DNA from: a virus
DNA length: 26,068 nucleotides
Direction: 5' to 3' (one strand)
IMG/VR virus record: IMGVR_UViG_3300009034_000190
Location: 1-26,068 of that record
Shown here piece after piece: positions 1 to 9,188 of the stretch. The notes under the pieces are model-generated. The model did no database searches and was not told the DNA's origin. It saw only the letters and a list, made by a program, of their open reading frames with translations. The stretch's first letter is position 1, and every line of letters starts with the position of its first letter. The position numbers and the translations under genes were made by a program.

Positions 1-1092
1 CATGAGGTACTTGGAGAGTGGGGGGAGGAAATGCAGGGTGTCTTCCGGCATGTGGACATAGACTACTGCCTCGATTTGGGGAAGACGCGCTTCACAGTGA
101 ATGAGGAAGGTACGGAGAAGTGGGAATCTTACAGGTACGAGGATATGGTATACAATAGTAAGTGCATATATGTCCTTGGGGTGGATTGGAATAAGGATGA
201 GACCGGCATCCAACTCTGTGTAATTGAGTACAATCCTACACAGGATGAGATTAACTCTCTGCCGCCATATATGTACAGGGTGTTCAGGACAGAGATCGTA
301 ACTGCCAAGGAATTCACTGAGGAGGGGTCAGTTGCCAGAATACTAGCGATAAATGAAGAGCTCTCGTTGGCACACGCCTATTGTGATGCCGGATATGGTT
401 CTATTCAGATAGAAGCTCTGAAGAAGATCGCTATACTGAACGGGCGGACAGACTTTGCGGAGAAGATCGTTGCGATAGAGATGGGCGGCGCTATTCCAAT
501 CTACGATCCCCTCACTGACGCGAAGGTAATGAAGCCGACGAAGCCCTTCATGGTAGACAATGCGAGTCGAGTAATTGAGTCCAGGCGCGTCTTCCTTCCA
601 GACCACGAAGATGAGAAGGTTAAGCTTGTAGGGCAGATGAGGGAATATCTAGTATTGCGCAAAGGTGTGAGTGGACAGCCGATCTACTCGAAGGATAATG
701 AAGATATGCTAACAGCATTCATGTTAGCGATGCTTGGATTCGCCATGGAGTATAGTGAACTCACCAGCGATAACAAGTTTGACGGTATAGTAGTAGCAAA
801 GGATTCTATATCAGCCAGGGCTGCCGAGAGCGTTAAGTCCCGCACTGGAGGTCATCCGGATAAGGAGAGCGTATTCGAGAAGTATGGTATACCGAGGAGG
901 GGGCCGAAGTTGGAGGAGATAGCAGCCAAGTTTGGCCTTCCTTATAGCTATACTACGGATAAGAGGCCTGAGGATGAGAGGGCTGAGGATGCAGTTGTAC
1001 AACGCTACGCGGAATCTCTGAGGGGGCGCAGAACTGACTTCGGTTCTGAGGAGCGCGCCGGTCGTAGTCGGCCGACAAGGAGAACATTCTGA
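1..1092 (+). CDS. terL: Terminase large subunit, C-terminal part (5' end outside window)
   Basis: The frame is open from base 1, so the gene starts upstream and only about 363 residues of the C-terminal part are visible. What remains looks like the RNase H-like nuclease domain that cuts concatemeric DNA during packaging. Counting from the Met at base 31, the acidic residues are D52 (in VLGVDWNKD, end of a beta strand), D119 (in AYCDAGYG) and D225 (in KDNEDMLTAFMLA), the usual spacing of the three metal-binding acids. The N-terminal ATPase with Walker motifs must lie left of the window. The tail after residue 325 is rich in Arg and Ser and probably disordered. The portal gene two places downstream supports the call. 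The Met at 31 is preceded by a GGGGGGAGG run but is internal to the open frame, so it is unlikely to be the true start. Confidence 0.88.
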   Translation, partial: HEVLGEWGEEMQGVFRHVDIDYCLDLGKTRFTVNEEGTEKWESYRYEDMVYNSKCIYVLGVDWNKDETGIQLCVIEYNPTQDEINSLPPYMYRVFRTEIVTAKEFTEEGSVARILAINEELSLAHAYCDAGYGSIQIEALKKIAILNGRTDFAEKIVAIEMGGAIPIYDPLTDAKVMKPTKPFMVDNASRVIESRRVFLPDHEDEKVKLVGQMREYLVLRKGVSGQPIYSKDNEDMLTAFMLAMLGFAMEYSELTSDNKFDGIVVAKDSISARAAESVKSRTGGHPDKESVFEKYGIPRRGPKLEEIAAKFGLPYSYTTDKRPEDERAEDAVVQRYAESLRGRRTDFGSEERAGRSRPTRRTF

Positions 1093-1094
1093 CT

Positions 1095-1153
1095 AGTGGA
1101 ACCCATGCACCAAGGTACCTGTGTCCCCCTTCGGGTGCCACATGGGCTCCACT
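1095..1153 (+). terminator. Long intergenic hairpin after terL
   Basis: The arms AGTGGA (1095-1100) and TCCACT (1148-1153) pair perfectly. Inside them CCCAT (1102-1106) pairs with ATGGG (1142-1146), GCACC (1107-1111) with GGTGC (1134-1138), and AAGG (1112-1115) with CCTT (1128-1131), giving about 20 pairs with small bulges. It fills most of the 80-base gap between terL and the next gene. There is no U-tract after it, so it could be a terminator of unusual type, an RNA processing or stability element, or a structured leader. It is not a tRNA: there is no T-loop or anticodon arm. Confidence 0.5.
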
Positions 1154-1172
1154 GTGGAGTTAGGGCAGCTTA

Positions 1173-2954
1173 ATGGATACTGACAGACTATACTATGATC
1201 CGGATATAGCCTTCACTGCCAGGAAGATATCTACACCGTCGGAAGGCACTACTCACTTTCAGGAGGATCTCGGTGACGTTGCCCGCCCTCTCCGGGAAGA
1301 GGCAGCGTTAGATGCCACTGCTGTTATGTTCGAAGCTATGTTCGAGGTAGATGATCATCTCGCAGATATAGATAGGAGGATCGTGGAGCAGACGGTGAAT
1401 ATGAGGATTCCTGTGGAGGACGAGGCTACGAGTAGGGCTGTATCATATATCTCTGAGGGGGATCATGATAATTACATATCTCAGGAGGACTGGCTTAGAT
1501 CACTCGAGTATAGGAGCAACCCCACTAGCATACTGAATATCGCCGAGGATTACGATATGATGGAGATGCTCTGGGCGCAGCTTAAGTATAGAATTGCTGA
1601 CTGGCTCGCGGACATAGTAAATGATATACCAGTAGTTGGGAGTAGACTGGCTGATGCTCTGAAGGTGGCTGTATCGGAGTCGGGTTGGGAGGGGCCACAG
1701 GCGGACAGAGGGAGATTAGATGCTCCCCTCGGATTAGGACAGATGGCGGGAACCGTCACCAATACTACATCACTTACAGAGGTATTCCATGCTGATAAGG
1801 TGATAGGTCGCGTCAAGGAATATATATCCAGGCCAATTGGATTAGACTTCGATGCTAGTGCAGTAGAGTTTAAGCCAATTGTTGATGGTATAGGTAGGAA
1901 TTGGGAAGGTACTAAGGGTATAGTTAGAGAGTTACACGGTCCCCTCTTCGCGGAGGGTGGCCCTGTCACCTATCGCATTACTCCAGAAGATAGGACTGAT
2001 ATACGTACATGGGTCGGGAGGGAAGGCGCGGAACTCTTCCGGCCAGGTCTGCAGTCGTACAGGTATATCAGAGAGCAGGTACTAACTGACGACTTTGTCG
2101 GTCACGCTATATATGATACGCGAGATACACTCATAGGGGTTGGACGCGTGCTTGATGGGTATCTACATAGTAGGGATCTCGCTTGCTGTCTGCTTGACAA
2201 CATCCTTAAGGTGTCCGATAGGATAAGCGGTAAGACGCTCCGGTTTCTGAAAGCGCTCAGGCTTGGTCTTATGTACTCATTTAACGGCGTAGCAGCTAGC
2301 GCAGATTCCTTATTCAATATCCTGATAGATATATTCAACCAGCTTGTCACGCAAGCAATGGGCTCAGTGGTTACCACTATCGAGGAGGCTCTCGATGATT
2401 GGACAATGCAGCTGCGGAACTACATTAGCGACTTCTCCAAGGGTAAGGGTGAGGCGTGGGTACGGTGTTACCCATTCGATGAACTCATGCAATTCTGCGT
2501 ATCCTCCCTCTTCGATATGCAATCCGATCTAATGGCATACGTGCGCGACTACTCCAATATGATGAAGCTCAGTTACGTAAAGATGGATAAGTACATGGCC
2601 ATGATTGAGAAGAGGGAATATGCAAGGAGAATGCTGGAACTGACGGACTTTCTCGTAGTTGGCATCGAGAGTGGAATAATTTGCAAGGAATTGAGGGAAA
2701 TGGAGTCAGAGTATCGACCACCGACTGATGAGGACGTTACCAGGTTCGTGAGGAACTACGGCTACAGGGCTAGTCTGAGCGCAGATGCTGCAGTTAAGCA
2801 ATTTGGAAGTACACCTTTCACTGGTGAGATACTGGAGGAGACGGGCGACTTAGCACTATCGGATCTGAAGTGGCTGCAGGATTGTAATAAGAGTCTCAGT
2901 GACGACGAGCTGGCTGAATTCGAGAAGGGGTTCGTAGATATGGTGGGGGGATAG
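1173..2954 (+). CDS. Unknown 593-aa phage protein between terminase and portal
   Basis: I do not recognise this family. The predicted protein is 593 aa, acidic in its N-terminal 130 residues and mostly helical by composition. A hydrophobic amphipathic stretch lies around residues 135-165 (WLADIVNDIPVVGSRLADAL) and another around 395-415. No signal peptide, Cys cluster or enzymatic motif is evident. The start is ATG at 1173; the best upstream purine run is GGAG at 1156-1159, so translation initiation looks weak. The stop is 7 bases before the portal start, so it is surely in the same transcript. Its position between the packaging motor and the portal suggests a virion or packaging role, but that is inference from order only. 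Confidence 0.75.
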   Translation: MDTDRLYYDPDIAFTARKISTPSEGTTHFQEDLGDVARPLREEAALDATAVMFEAMFEVDDHLADIDRRIVEQTVNMRIPVEDEATSRAVSYISEGDHDNYISQEDWLRSLEYRSNPTSILNIAEDYDMMEMLWAQLKYRIADWLADIVNDIPVVGSRLADALKVAVSESGWEGPQADRGRLDAPLGLGQMAGTVTNTTSLTEVFHADKVIGRVKEYISRPIGLDFDASAVEFKPIVDGIGRNWEGTKGIVRELHGPLFAEGGPVTYRITPEDRTDIRTWVGREGAELFRPGLQSYRYIREQVLTDDFVGHAIYDTRDTLIGVGRVLDGYLHSRDLACCLLDNILKVSDRISGKTLRFLKALRLGLMYSFNGVAASADSLFNILIDIFNQLVTQAMGSVVTTIEEALDDWTMQLRNYISDFSKGKGEAWVRCYPFDELMQFCVSSLFDMQSDLMAYVRDYSNMMKLSYVKMDKYMAMIEKREYARRMLELTDFLVVGIESGIICKELREMESEYRPPTDEDVTRFVRNYGYRASLSADAAVKQFGSTPFTGEILEETGDLALSDLKWLQDCNKSLSDDELAEFEKGFVDMVGG

Positions 2955-2961
2955 AGCTCAA

Positions 2962-5277
2962 GTGAGGCTAGATGTAGGGCAGTTGAGTATAAACTACGAT
3001 GCGAGGAGGAAGCGGAGGAAGGGGAGAGTGCAGGAGGTACCCAAGGAGCCCGACCGCGAAGTTACTCCCCAGAGGATAGAGTATGGAAAGCACACCAGGC
3101 CTGGCGGTACTGATGAGTGGAACGACCCGGAGTTCGACTTTAAGAAGATTGCTAAGTGTTTGGCCACAGAGGGACTATTCAGGAGAGCTGTAGATAAATA
3201 CGTAGAGCTTATATGGCGCAACGGTTATGCCCTACGCGGAGATGATCCTATCGCCGTCCAGTATATAATCGAGCGGTTCAGACAGATGGCGATGGTATCA
3301 GGAACTCCTACTGAGATATTCAATCGGAGTATGTCCCAACAGGTCGTTACGTATAATAACTGCTTCATCGAGAAGGTTAGGAGCGTGGAGGCGTCGGGCG
3401 GTCGAGTAAGGAAGACATTTACCGGGAAGGAACTCAAGCCAGTTGCCGCCTACTTTGTAGTGGATGCAACGTCGATGCGCATATCGAAGAATGAGCATGG
3501 GAAGATTAAGCACTATACGCAGAATATTAGGAAGGAAGGGGTAAAGAATCCTAAATGGACTCCCGTTAACATGATCCATATGGTTAAAGACAGGGAAGCT
3601 GGGCTAACGTTCGGCACTCCTATGGTAGCGCCAGTTATCGATGATATTCAGGCACTACGTAGGATGGAAGAGAATATAGAGATGTTAGTATTCAATCATT
3701 CCATCCCTCTCTATCAATATAAGGTCGGTAGTGACGAGCATAAGCCTAAGAAGACGGCACTATTAACTGCGAGGAGTACTGTAAGGGAGATGCCCAGCGA
3801 AGCCATGCTAATTACCCCATACGACCACGAGATAATTGCAATCGGTGCAGAAGGGCGCGCCCTTCGGTGTGAGGGATACCTGGAATACTATAAGAACAGG
3901 ATCTTCGCAGGTCTCGGTGTCTCCGAAGTGGCTATGGGATACTCCGGGAGTGCTAGCAGGAGCGCGGCGGATACTATAGAGAAGGGTATGTACAATACTA
4001 CCAGGGAGTTCCAGAATATCATAAAGATATATATGGAAACTGAGGTAATATCAGAACTCCTCCAGGAAGGCAACTTCGATCCATATGAGAGTAAGGTTGA
4101 ATGGTTCTTCCCTGAGATCGATATTGGCGATAAGGTCCAGTATGAGAACCATATAATTAACCTGTATGCAGGTAATCTCCTAACGGAGTCTGAGGGGAGA
4201 AGTGAGATAGGCAGGGAGCCTATATCAGATGAGGAGAGGGCAGAGCTTCACTTCAATATTATAGAGCTTCCTAGAGCTATCGTCGGCGCTGTAGATGAAC
4301 CCATGCTAGCAACATTCGGACCCAACGCTCTGAGGAAGATGATGTCCAAGTCTTTGGTAGGCAGGGAACGACTCAGTAAGTCGTTAGACATGCCTAGCAA
4401 TCAATATGGCACCAAGCTAGCTCCTGGTACTACTAAGGATGAACGCAACGTTCGCCTCGAACGTGATCGAAGCGATCTCTTAGATCCTGATCATGGTAAT
4501 TCGGAGGGCGATCATACTGGCGAACTTCCTGTAGTTGACGATAGGAAGGACGGAACTGCCGATATAACCAGCAGAGCGAGGAATTTACTTACTGACCTGA
4601 ACTATCCATCATATGCCACTCTCATGTACCGTTACTACAGTATGGCGCATGCCGACGCGGTAGACCTGGTTCGTGAGAGGTATATAGATGGATACGATGA
4701 AGACGGAGTTCCAGTCATCCAGTCACTTAGCGACTTCGACCTGGGCACCCTGGATTTGATCATGGGAATAACTAAGGAGCAAATGCTTCGTCACGCTGGA
4801 CCATTTATAACATACGCATTCGCACTTGGTGTACACGATGTATCAGTGCAGGCTGGGGTTCCCGACATTACAAATAACTTTGGACATCAGATAGATTATC
4901 TGAGAACTAAGAATGACGAGTGGCTGAATAATATGATTAATGCCGTCAAGAGTTCCTCCGTAGAAATAATGAGCAGTACGATTCACAAGAGCGATGCGAT
5001 ATCAAATGTAGCCACCGTATTCGATACTAATTTATTCAGGGTTAAGCTTGGTACGAGGAATGAACTTCAGCGCGCCTATAATATAGGGGTATACACGGGG
5101 GGACTGGCGCTGGGGTATTCCACATTCCAGGTTGATAACGTAGAGATTGATCCAGATGGTAAGTGTAAGGAACATGCGGACAGGACGTATGATTTGGCAG
5201 CAACTAGCCTAGATAGTATACCGCCGGGCCACATGACCCATCCTATGTGTACTTGCACATTAAAGTTAAAGAGATAG
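2962..5277 (+). CDS. Portal protein fused to a MuF-type head morphogenesis domain
   Basis: This 771-aa protein begins at a GTG 7 bases after the previous stop; a run of G at 2944-2950 can serve as ribosome binding site. Residues about 30-460 look like a portal protein, the dodecameric ring at the capsid vertex through which DNA is pumped. The region contains an E/R/K-rich stem-like segment around 260-350 and the typical position after the terminase. A polar, probably flexible linker of about 80 residues follows (roughly 460-540, with GTTKDERN and DPDHGNSEGDHTG). The C-terminal 220 residues end in a MuF signature: C735, H738, then IPPGH with H757, then PMCTC with C763 and C765, matching the conserved Cys/His pattern of SPP1 gp7/Mu F-like proteins. 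In many phages the two are separate genes, so this is a fusion. The portal call rests on position and general character more than on a single motif; the MuF end is clear. Confidence 0.82.
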   Translation: MRLDVGQLSINYDARRKRRKGRVQEVPKEPDREVTPQRIEYGKHTRPGGTDEWNDPEFDFKKIAKCLATEGLFRRAVDKYVELIWRNGYALRGDDPIAVQYIIERFRQMAMVSGTPTEIFNRSMSQQVVTYNNCFIEKVRSVEASGGRVRKTFTGKELKPVAAYFVVDATSMRISKNEHGKIKHYTQNIRKEGVKNPKWTPVNMIHMVKDREAGLTFGTPMVAPVIDDIQALRRMEENIEMLVFNHSIPLYQYKVGSDEHKPKKTALLTARSTVREMPSEAMLITPYDHEIIAIGAEGRALRCEGYLEYYKNRIFAGLGVSEVAMGYSGSASRSAADTIEKGMYNTTREFQNIIKIYMETEVISELLQEGNFDPYESKVEWFFPEIDIGDKVQYENHIINLYAGNLLTESEGRSEIGREPISDEERAELHFNIIELPRAIVGAVDEPMLATFGPNALRKMMSKSLVGRERLSKSLDMPSNQYGTKLAPGTTKDERNVRLERDRSDLLDPDHGNSEGDHTGELPVVDDRKDGTADITSRARNLLTDLNYPSYATLMYRYYSMAHADAVDLVRERYIDGYDEDGVPVIQSLSDFDLGTLDLIMGITKEQMLRHAGPFITYAFALGVHDVSVQAGVPDITNNFGHQIDYLRTKNDEWLNNMINAVKSSSVEIMSSTIHKSDAISNVATVFDTNLFRVKLGTRNELQRAYNIGVYTGGLALGYSTFQVDNVEIDPDGKCKEHADRTYDLAATSLDSIPPGHMTHPMCTCTLKLKR

Positions 5278-5280
5278 GGA

Positions 5281-5643
5281 GTGGTGTATGTGAGAATTAT
5301 CTGTGGGGTAGTCTTCGTACTCATCTTCCTCCTCTGCCTTTCCACAAGTGGAGTCACCGCCAACCCTCCAGCAGGTGGAGAGTGGAGTGAGTATAGGGAA
5401 TTAGTCACTAGTTCTCTGACAAGGTTAGAGGCAAGCATTAATACCTTAAATGGTAAGGTAGATGGGTTAAGAAGCGATATAACGAATAAGATGGAGGAGC
5501 ATAGCGTAGCAATTAGCAGGTTGCGCGCTCAGAACGGTATGTACGCGGCGGGAATTAGCCTTGCCGTTTCCGCCATAGTGGTGTTAGGTGGAGGTTATAT
5601 TAGACGCGTTAGGATGAATGGTAAGGTGATAGGTAATGAGTGA
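5281..5643 (+). CDS. Small membrane protein with coiled coil (holin- or XhlA-like architecture)
   Basis: The protein is 120 aa from the first GTG. Residues 5-22 are a strongly hydrophobic segment that could be a signal peptide or membrane anchor, 38-82 have heptad spacing (LTRLEASINTLNGKVDGL) typical of a coiled coil, and 87-107 form a second hydrophobic segment followed by a basic tail (IRRVRM). GTG codons at 5281, 5284 and 5290 are all possible starts; AGGGAG at 5276-5281 sits best for 5290. Coiled coil plus C-terminal membrane span resembles XhlA-type phage proteins that help holins. Other options are a spanin-like or superinfection-exclusion protein. It overlaps the next gene by 8 bases. 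No endolysin is seen in the window to support a lysis role. Confidence 0.7.
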   Translation: MVYVRIICGVVFVLIFLLCLSTSGVTANPPAGGEWSEYRELVTSSLTRLEASINTLNGKVDGLRSDITNKMEEHSVAISRLRAQNGMYAAGISLAVSAIVVLGGGYIRRVRMNGKVIGNE

Positions 5644-6163
5644 CGCTCGAGTTAAGAGGGTTGTATTTCACGTTAGCCACACCATAGACGTACTTGGGCG
5701 AGCTGGTTCAGATGATGTAAATGCATCCGGCGTAGCATTTGACTTGGATATGATATCGGGAAGCATCAATCCACACATCGATAAGGTAGATATTCGTAAT
5801 GTGGCGGTCACGAGTCCCGTAGAGAACACGTACAGGGTTAACTTCTTCCACCAGGCCACTCGTGGAGGGGTTTCAGGTTACGACTCCACGTATCTTGGTG
5901 GATTTGATATTCCATGTGTGTCAGGTGTTCCTGAGAACCAAGGTACGGGGATATACTACGGCAATGCTCACAATCAGGTATATGGACAGGGAGTTACCTG
6001 TTACATACCATATTTCGAGGACGATGTTAACATCCATAGGGCAGACCGCCCTACGTCTGGACACATGATACACGGTACTATACAGAACATCGGTTCTCAG
6101 GTAGCTGCTCCGGTCAAGGTTATGGTGCTGTATGAGGTTGCGAACGATCAGGAGAAGTGGTAG
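5636..6163 (+). CDS. Unknown 175-aa beta-rich protein
   Basis: The ATG at 5636 overlaps the end of the previous gene, with AAGGTGAT just upstream as ribosome binding site, so the two are translationally coupled. The 175-residue product is rich in Gly, Val, Thr, Asn and aromatic residues with alternating patterns typical of beta sandwich proteins, and has no hydrophobic segment or Cys cluster. I do not recognise the family. The setting between portal and protease suggests a minor head protein, decoration protein or head fibre, by inference only. Confidence 0.7.
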   Translation: MSDARVKRVVFHVSHTIDVLGRAGSDDVNASGVAFDLDMISGSINPHIDKVDIRNVAVTSPVENTYRVNFFHQATRGGVSGYDSTYLGGFDIPCVSGVPENQGTGIYYGNAHNQVYGQGVTCYIPYFEDDVNIHRADRPTSGHMIHGTIQNIGSQVAAPVKVMVLYEVANDQEKW

Positions 6164-6176
6164 TGGGGGTGGTAAT

Positions 6177-8018
6177 ATGGGTGTCAAGAGGTCTGTGCTA
6201 GTTACCGATGTATTCAATGGGACAATTGTTAAGGCTGTAGATGAGGACAAGGCGCGTGAGTTTATCCTGAAGGATGATAAGGGAAGTTCACTAGCATCGG
6301 GTAGGAATCTAATGGTAAAGTTTGGCGGCTCCCACTGGGGGTACGTTAACGGTAACGGGTTCTTCTACGACCCGGAAACAGTGGACAATACTATACCTAC
6401 ATGGACACTCCCATTCCAGAAGCCGGTGCTGCCATACCATCCGAATGCTAATGAGAACGACGTACCGGTATTAGGTAGGATAAAGGCTACTGACTATATA
6501 CTAGGCGCGGCAAGGGCATTCGTGGAGGACGAGAGGATTCCCGAGAATAAACCACACGGGCATCTCGAGTTCCTCACACGTATTAGTGATCCGGATGCTA
6601 TCCCACAGGTGATAGATGGAAGGCTTGATACCGTGTCTATATCCGCCCTTGCGACCAACGTTGCATGCAGCATATGCGGGGATCCTCCATCTATAGTGAA
6701 GGACTCTACGTGCCAGCATACTAGATTCAGGAGATACAATAAGGACGGGGAGAAGGATACTGATGGGAATCTCTGCTTCTATAAGGCGGGGCCGCTATGT
6801 GGGCGGCACCTCGCATTCGTACTCAGCCCCTCGGATAAGTATGCGGGGGTCAAGGGGTATGAGTGGGGCGTAGCCGATGCACAGAAGATTCTAATGGAGC
6901 TATTCGTAATATCTGATGAGGATCAACTGCTACTCAGCTTATGTGATGATAGTTCCGTTAATATGTTCGATAGATTACAGGAAGGAGACGTTAGGGCCGC
7001 AATATTTGATATGCTGCGGATAGGTAGTGAAGACACTGACCAGCAGGACGCTATTGCTGGGGAGCACGTTGAGAATACAGGAGAGGAGGGTGGAATATTG
7101 AATAAACTAGACGTATGGGATTTACTTACCATGACTGAGGAAGAGATAGATACGAAACTCAAGGAGGAGCCAGATATCCTTACTGAGGATGCTAAGCTCA
7201 CCTATAAGCAGAGGAAGGCTCTTCCGGATAGCGCATTCTGCGGACCCGGTAGGAGTTTCCCGGCACACGACGCTGCACACGTCAGGAATGGCCTTGCCAG
7301 GTTGAATCAGGCTAAGGGTAAGCCTAAGGCAAAGATATTAAGTTGCTTGAAGAGTAGGGCGAAGAAATATGGAATTAAAGTCACCACTAAGGTGAAGAAC
7401 GAAGCCAACGGTGACACTACAATCGAAGAGATCGGTGTAGTCGATGTGATCCTGGCCGACGCTACCATAGAGGACATACTAGGCCTTGATATCGTTGAGG
7501 CGTATCTGAGCAAGGAGTATGTGAGGAAGGACGCTGATGGTAGTGCAGGGACTGAAGACACCCCAACTGCTGATGGCACACCTACAGGTGATAGTGGGAA
7601 GACGGATGCCCCTCCGGTAGATATGGAGAGGCTGCAGGCAATAATCAGCGACAAGGATAATGAGATTAAGGCGCTCAATGCTGATAGGGCCCACATGTAT
7701 GGGAAGTTGAAGGGTCTCATTGTAGATCAGATTGTGGGACTCCATCTTACACTTCGGAAGGTAGATTCTGAGGGTGTAGAGGCTCTGAGAGGAACACTTA
7801 TGGAGCGTAATGAACAGTCACTCACGGATACACTGACAGATCTCACGGCGGAGGCTTCGAGCGGCAAGCCACTAGTTCCACAGGGGAAAGTGGAGTCCGC
7901 TCAAGTATCAGATGGCCGGGATCCTGATAATGTAGAGGATGGCTCCTCGGGAGGATATGAGCCATCAGGGAGTGAGGCAAGACTGAACAGTACAATATAT
8001 AAAGGTGTACGAAGATAA
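6177..8018 (+). CDS. Putative prohead protease fused to scaffolding region
   Basis: The start ATG at 6177 is preceded by GGGGGTGG at 6165-6172; an earlier in-frame ATG at 6132 lies inside the previous gene without such a site. The protein is 613 aa. The N-terminal part resembles phage capsid maturation proteases: His88 in VLPYHPNAN followed by VLGRI, then Ser154/Ser156 in LDTVSISAL, which could be catalytic His and Ser. Inserted after the serine strand is a possible zinc site (C164, C167, C179, H181). Around residues 355-400 is a compact motif, FPAHDAAHVRNGLARLNQ then CLKSRAKKYGI, that I associate with small domains found in phage head proteins. Residues about 475-560 are Asp/Lys-rich helices with heptads, as expected of a scaffold. 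The gene precedes the capsid genes, where protease and scaffold belong. Protease function is inferred from motifs; the catalytic assignments are tentative. Confidence 0.68.
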   Translation: MGVKRSVLVTDVFNGTIVKAVDEDKAREFILKDDKGSSLASGRNLMVKFGGSHWGYVNGNGFFYDPETVDNTIPTWTLPFQKPVLPYHPNANENDVPVLGRIKATDYILGAARAFVEDERIPENKPHGHLEFLTRISDPDAIPQVIDGRLDTVSISALATNVACSICGDPPSIVKDSTCQHTRFRRYNKDGEKDTDGNLCFYKAGPLCGRHLAFVLSPSDKYAGVKGYEWGVADAQKILMELFVISDEDQLLLSLCDDSSVNMFDRLQEGDVRAAIFDMLRIGSEDTDQQDAIAGEHVENTGEEGGILNKLDVWDLLTMTEEEIDTKLKEEPDILTEDAKLTYKQRKALPDSAFCGPGRSFPAHDAAHVRNGLARLNQAKGKPKAKILSCLKSRAKKYGIKVTTKVKNEANGDTTIEEIGVVDVILADATIEDILGLDIVEAYLSKEYVRKDADGSAGTEDTPTADGTPTGDSGKTDAPPVDMERLQAIISDKDNEIKALNADRAHMYGKLKGLIVDQIVGLHLTLRKVDSEGVEALRGTLMERNEQSLTDTLTDLTAEASSGKPLVPQGKVESAQVSDGRDPDNVEDGSSGGYEPSGSEARLNSTIYKGVRR

Positions 8019-8045
8019 CATGAAGAGGAAGGGAGGTAATAGAAT

Positions 8046-9188
8046 ATGCCATTAAAGTTCAACTTTAACACCCAGGTTACTAGGAGACAACCGATACGGG
8101 AAGCACCAACTAAGTTTCTTAGTAGCAGACTTCGACCGCACATAGAGAGGTCGGAAGGAGAGAGGCTCTCCGAGGCCCTTATTCCATATAAGTGCCTTCC
8201 TACGATGTTCATTGACACGGAGACTGAGGACGCAGTCGTTCTACTGAAGGGTACTATCGTGTCCCTACTAACTAATCAGACCAGGGATACTGTAACACCG
8301 AGTGGAATAGTTCCTCCGCAAAGTAGCGGTACTATCCCGGTGTTCGAGGACGCCACGGTTGGAACGAGCGTCATTGTAGCGGCTAATATCGATACCAGTT
8401 ACTTTGGGTATGACGATTCTATAGCTGCACTACTAGTCCCTGCTAATGGTGGAGTAGCGAATAGGATGCCATACTCTGCGGACGATGCAACTATAGGCAC
8501 CTTCACGTGTAGTGGGCAGGTAGTTACAGCAGCGATGGCGGCTGATCCTGAATCGAACTACTGTATGATCGAGCCCAACATGCCTGTTGGTGTTGTGTAT
8601 CAGGATGTCTTCCAGGATATCAGAGGTAGGAACCTGAACTATAACCTATGGGAGGTCTGGGGTGTCCTATGTGACTTCTACATAGAAGTACCCTACGTAG
8701 ACTTTGGCGCGCTATCCACGTTTGTTAGTGGGTACGTCGATGCTATAGATGAGCATGTGTACAACCTTAGCTCATCTACGTGCGCTGGATACCTCGGCAC
8801 ATGGCGCCGACACGCGTTCTTCTACTTTGACGGAACTGACGGTAATAGGGATGGACAGGCTGGGCAGCTAGTGCAGTCCGACCTGAACGGCAAGTTCATA
8901 CCACAGGCGGCTGGGAGTGCAGCAATCAATACCGCTGCTAATACGCAGACTGTAGGTAAGCTCATTCTTACTGATTCGCGGTTCCCGAAGGACATGATGG
9001 ATGTCGTGGATACATATCCTGGCTCCCGGATGCCCGGTACCGAGACGGCCGGTCTTCCGTCCGCTCTGTACGAGTTCGTCAGGGATTCACTGTTTGGTAT
9101 CACTGGGTCTTATCCAACTATCCAGACCTGTCTCAATAATGTTAGGGCTGGGGCGTTTGGAATAGCTCGCATTCAGCTGAATATATAG
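8046..9188 (+). CDS. Putative accessory head (decoration-like) protein
   Basis: A 380-aa protein starting at ATG 8046 behind a strong ribosome binding site (GGGAGGT at 8031-8037). It is rich in Gly, Ala, Thr, Ser and aromatic residues with no membrane segment. Residues about 60-160 look beta-rich (LKGTIVSLLTNQ, GTIPVFEDATVG) and the C-terminal part is mixed. Lying between the protease/scaffold and the major capsid gene it is in the usual place of a decoration or minor capsid protein, though large for one. I do not recognise the family; an alternative is a second capsid-like shell protein. Confidence 0.65.
   Translation: MPLKFNFNTQVTRRQPIREAPTKFLSSRLRPHIERSEGERLSEALIPYKCLPTMFIDTETEDAVVLLKGTIVSLLTNQTRDTVTPSGIVPPQSSGTIPVFEDATVGTSVIVAANIDTSYFGYDDSIAALLVPANGGVANRMPYSADDATIGTFTCSGQVVTAAMAADPESNYCMIEPNMPVGVVYQDVFQDIRGRNLNYNLWEVWGVLCDFYIEVPYVDFGALSTFVSGYVDAIDEHVYNLSSSTCAGYLGTWRRHAFFYFDGTDGNRDGQAGQLVQSDLNGKFIPQAAGSAAINTAANTQTVGKLILTDSRFPKDMMDVVDTYPGSRMPGTETAGLPSALYEFVRDSLFGITGSYPTIQTCLNNVRAGAFGIARIQLNI

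Noticed and set aside
1095-1153. Possible tRNA or tmRNA fragment
   Set aside because: The pairing forms a single long hairpin with no T-loop, anticodon arm or CCA-type acceptor arrangement.
6132-6176. Upstream ATG for the protease-scaffold gene
   Set aside because: It lies inside the preceding gene, has no ribosome binding site and adds a low-complexity Arg/Ser/Gly segment; ATG 6177 has a clear site.
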